Source: a bacterium Ga0077546
GTDB lineage: Bacteria > Cyanobacteriota > Vampirovibrionia > Obscuribacterales > Obscuribacteraceae
Length of the DNA: 64,000 bases
Reading direction: 5' to 3'
NCBI GenBank assembly: GCA_001464165.1
Contig: LNEX01000485.1
Coordinates: 11,679 to 75,678 of the forward strand
Part shown: piece after piece, positions 62,167 through 64,000 of the stretch
Numbering within the stretch: position 1 is the first letter of the stretch
How the letters are laid out: each line of letters opens with the position of its first letter
Notes under the pieces: generated by a model
What the model was told of the DNA's origin: nothing
The model's input: the letters and a program-made list of their open reading frames with translations, nothing else
The model's database searches: none
Made by a program: the position numbers and the translations under genes

Positions 62167-62238
62167 TCAATGTGCGCTGGCCCCAAAATTAGCTGCGAAT
62201 AGTTGAGAGCAACAGCAGCTCAGGAGATTTAGACTCAA

Positions 62239-62766
62239 ATGATGTTTTCTACGAATAGCTCTAATATCAATGTTGTTGCAAGTGCATTACTGTTAGAGTC
62301 GCTCTGTGTTAAAGCAGCTTTTCAACCGAGTGGGCCACAGTATTTAGTATTTGAATCAGACGACGCTTCTCGCACAAAAAGGCTTTTGGAAATTTCTAGC
62401 AACTCTTGGATTGAATATAACAACTGTAGATTGGAAGTTTGCGATGAGAAACACGACTTTGTCGTAAGGCACGATAGTGCAATGTGCCCCTTATTCAGGG
62501 CACAAACAGATAAATTGCTTGGCGATAAGGTCGTTGGTGTGAAAGTGGTAAGCGACAACTTAACAGTATTATTTGCTTCAGGCCATGGCTTGGTTCTAAG
62601 CGGTGACGTATTCGATCCTGATTCTGAAGGCTGGAGTCTTTTTGGTGATGTAAGCATTGGGATAGGGCAAAGCGTGTTGACTGGTTTACCTTATGCTGCT
62701 TTGCCTGATTCACTGGGAGAATTGTTGCGTGACCAGCCAACCTGGTCTAGTTCTGATGTTGAGTAA
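62239..62766 (+). CDS. Orphan protein of unknown function
   Basis: 175 residues, acidic, no signal peptide. Beta-strand-like alternation (YLVFESDDASRTKRLLEISS, DNLTVLFASGHGLVLSGDVF) suggests a beta-rich fold. The C-terminus is Ser/Asp-rich. No family is recognised. The ATG at 62239 is followed by a second ATG; the GGAGATT at 62222-62228 is somewhat far. It follows the DUF4240 gene in the same direction, so it may be cotranscribed. An immunity-type small protein is one possibility. Confidence 0.5.
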   Translation: MMFSTNSSNINVVASALLLESLCVKAAFQPSGPQYLVFESDDASRTKRLLEISSNSWIEYNNCRLEVCDEKHDFVVRHDSAMCPLFRAQTDKLLGDKVVGVKVVSDNLTVLFASGHGLVLSGDVFDPDSEGWSLFGDVSIGIGQSVLTGLPYAALPDSLGELLRDQPTWSSSDVE

Positions 62767-62976
62767 ATCGGCGCCTAGCTTACTAATTAGTAGAAAGAGC
62801 CAATCCCAGTAGACTCCTTGTGTTCAGCAAGCTCGCCAAATTCAGAGACCGTTAAGGACAACTATAACTGAGTATGCGGTTAGGACCGATACAAAGGCCA
62901 CGGCTGCTCGACCAAACTGCGGCGGAGGCACAAAAGCGAGCAATACGCTGGGGCGTTTCTCCTGACTGCTTACGTC

Positions 62977-64000
62977 CTACAGCGATTCTACTGGCCAATA
63001 CTTCCACTGCCGGGGATCGCCCGCTTCGTTTATCTTTGTGAGGCTTGGGCTAGGACTAATGACTTTGGAGGAACCCCAGCCTAACCTTTTCATCACTTCG
63101 CGGTTTCGTTTCAAAACGTACCATCGATCGTCGGCATCAAAAAGCTTATTTTCTATGAGATGCCTCGTGACGAGCTGCTGAACTATCACGGACATAGCAG
63201 CTCGCGGTTCAATTTCTCCGATGGGTGTTATGTAATTCCAAAAACCCCAAGGAACATAGCTACCGTGTGCCATACGATTTCTAATCTCTGCGTATTCAAT
63301 GATCCACTTAACTGGCTCTGAAACATGATTGACAATCTCTTTGCCCTTTTTGCCCTTATAGGTGTCCAATAGTTTCGGGGGAAGTTTGCCCCACTTACAA
63401 AAAGCAGAGGCTCGGTGCGCAAGGTCAGAAGCGTATACTTTTTCATCGCCATCTTTCCTTGTTAGAGCCTCGAACGCAATCATCATAGAAACATATAGGG
63501 TCTGACCATTCTTGCCGGGGTCAACGGTCCATGCGTTTGAGAACCAGTCAAATACAATCTCGAATAGATGCCAAAGTCGTCTATGGTTCTTGTTTCTGTA
63601 GTGTGGATGGCCATCGTTCAACCGTGCAAGAGCTCTCAGTAGATGGCGATTCAGATAAGTTCGTGTGGGTGGAAGTAGATACGGTTCAAAATAAAAGACA
63701 GAAGGAGAGTTAAGATCAGACAAGGCCTCAGCATGTTGTCTAGACTCAACAATAAACCCGTCCACAATTGAAACGCACTGGGCGCTAAATCTCTCGCTGC
63801 ACGATGGGGATAGCTCTTTAGCGTCGCCGCACACGAAGTGTTCTATTGCGCTACAAATATATAGAAATGCCATTGCCTTTGCGGCCCACCGCGCACGGGC
63901 ATTGACGGCAACAGGGTCGTGCCCCTCATTCAAACTTGCGATGTCATCGAGCACGTAGAGCGACGGTTGCCGATTGCCATGTCTGTCGCGAAAACAATCT
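62977..64000 (-). CDS. Apea-like HEPN-domain protein (5' end outside window)
   Basis: The frame is open to the right edge of the window; GTG at 63954 is only the first visible start, and about 15 more residues (DCFRDRHGNRQPSLY) precede it. The C-terminal part resembles the Apea-like HEPN fold: LYVSMMIAFEALTRKDGDE with a first helix, then LAHRASAFCKW and IEYAEIRNRMAHGSYVP, the RxxxxH motif of HEPN nucleases (Arg225 and His230 counted from 63954). HEPN proteins with this motif are often RNases in defence or toxin systems, but Apea-like members also occur elsewhere. No antitoxin is obvious beside it. Base composition and style differ from the rest of the window, which supports transfer. Confidence 0.7.
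   Translation of the reverse strand, partial: DCFRDRHGNRQPSLYVLDDIASLNEGHDPVAVNARARWAAKAMAFLYICSAIEHFVCGDAKELSPSCSERFSAQCVSIVDGFIVESRQHAEALSDLNSPSVFYFEPYLLPPTRTYLNRHLLRALARLNDGHPHYRNKNHRRLWHLFEIVFDWFSNAWTVDPGKNGQTLYVSMMIAFEALTRKDGDEKVYASDLAHRASAFCKWGKLPPKLLDTYKGKKGKEIVNHVSEPVKWIIEYAEIRNRMAHGSYVPWGFWNYITPIGEIEPRAAMSVIVQQLVTRHLIENKLFDADDRWYVLKRNREVMKRLGWGSSKVISPSPSLTKINEAGDPRQWKYWPVESL

Noticed and set aside
1..64000. Insertion sequences, prophage genes or CRISPR arrays anywhere in the window.
   Set aside because: No transposase, integrase, phage structural gene or regular repeat-spacer pattern was seen.

Overview
The window looks like a chromosome segment of a Gram-negative, non-photosynthetic relative of cyanobacteria, most like the Obscuribacterales (Melainabacteria/Vampirovibrionia). 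This is inferred from gene style, not from a marker gene. The signs are kinesin-light-chain-type TPR proteins, many secreted Ala/Pro/Gln-rich proteins with glycine zippers, a LytR-CpsA-Psr protein, and LpxI, which implies lipid A and an outer membrane. Base composition and gene style are uniform to about 60.9 kb. A tRNA-Arg there is followed by a different-looking, gene-poor stretch.

Layout. 0-9 kb: the end of a FAD dehydrogenase, a broken TPR gene, a membrane-anchored hydrolase, an MqnD-like protein and two overlapping genes for secreted metalloprotease-like proteins. 9-14.5 kb: LCP protein (with an internal UGA), serC-serA and a TPR/TonB-C protein. 14.5-24.4 kb: anaerobic and respiratory metabolism, with hybrid cluster protein, 2-oxoacid:ferredoxin oxidoreductase (korAB), and nuoL and nuoM transcribed divergently. 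24.5-36.4 kb: envelope proteins (VWA, CAP domain, glycine zipper, TPR-CHAT) around pgeF and an SDR gene. 37.4-43.5 kb: glpD (with an internal UAA), a 2-hydroxyacid dehydrogenase, rsgA (frameshifted) and typA. 43.5-53.2 kb: an 11-repeat secreted protein, membrane proteins, a GGDEF/EAL protein and a Ser/Thr kinase with leucine-rich repeats. 53.4-60.8 kb: type III glutamine synthetase, a YjbQ-family protein, a broken TPR gene and lpxI. 60.9-64 kb: tRNA-Arg, a structured non-coding stretch, a DUF4240 gene, an orphan and a partial Apea-like HEPN gene, possibly a genomic island running off the window.

The genes suggest flexible, partly anaerobic energy metabolism (ferredoxin-linked 2-oxoacid oxidation, Complex I, glycerol-3-phosphate oxidation, hydroxylamine/NO detoxification), serine and glutamine synthesis, and a large investment in exported proteins and signalling.

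Two things stand out. First, seven otherwise recognisable genes carry a single disabling lesion (two in-frame stops, five frameshifts). This is either pervasive base-calling error, gene decay or recoding, and only reads or relatives can decide. Second, two enzyme-like domains have lost their catalytic residues: a matrixin-like protein without its zinc histidines and a CHAT protein without His/Cys. The best candidate for an undescribed system is the tRNA-adjacent HEPN/DUF4240 region. The most unusual single protein is the one with eleven repeats of about 81 residues.
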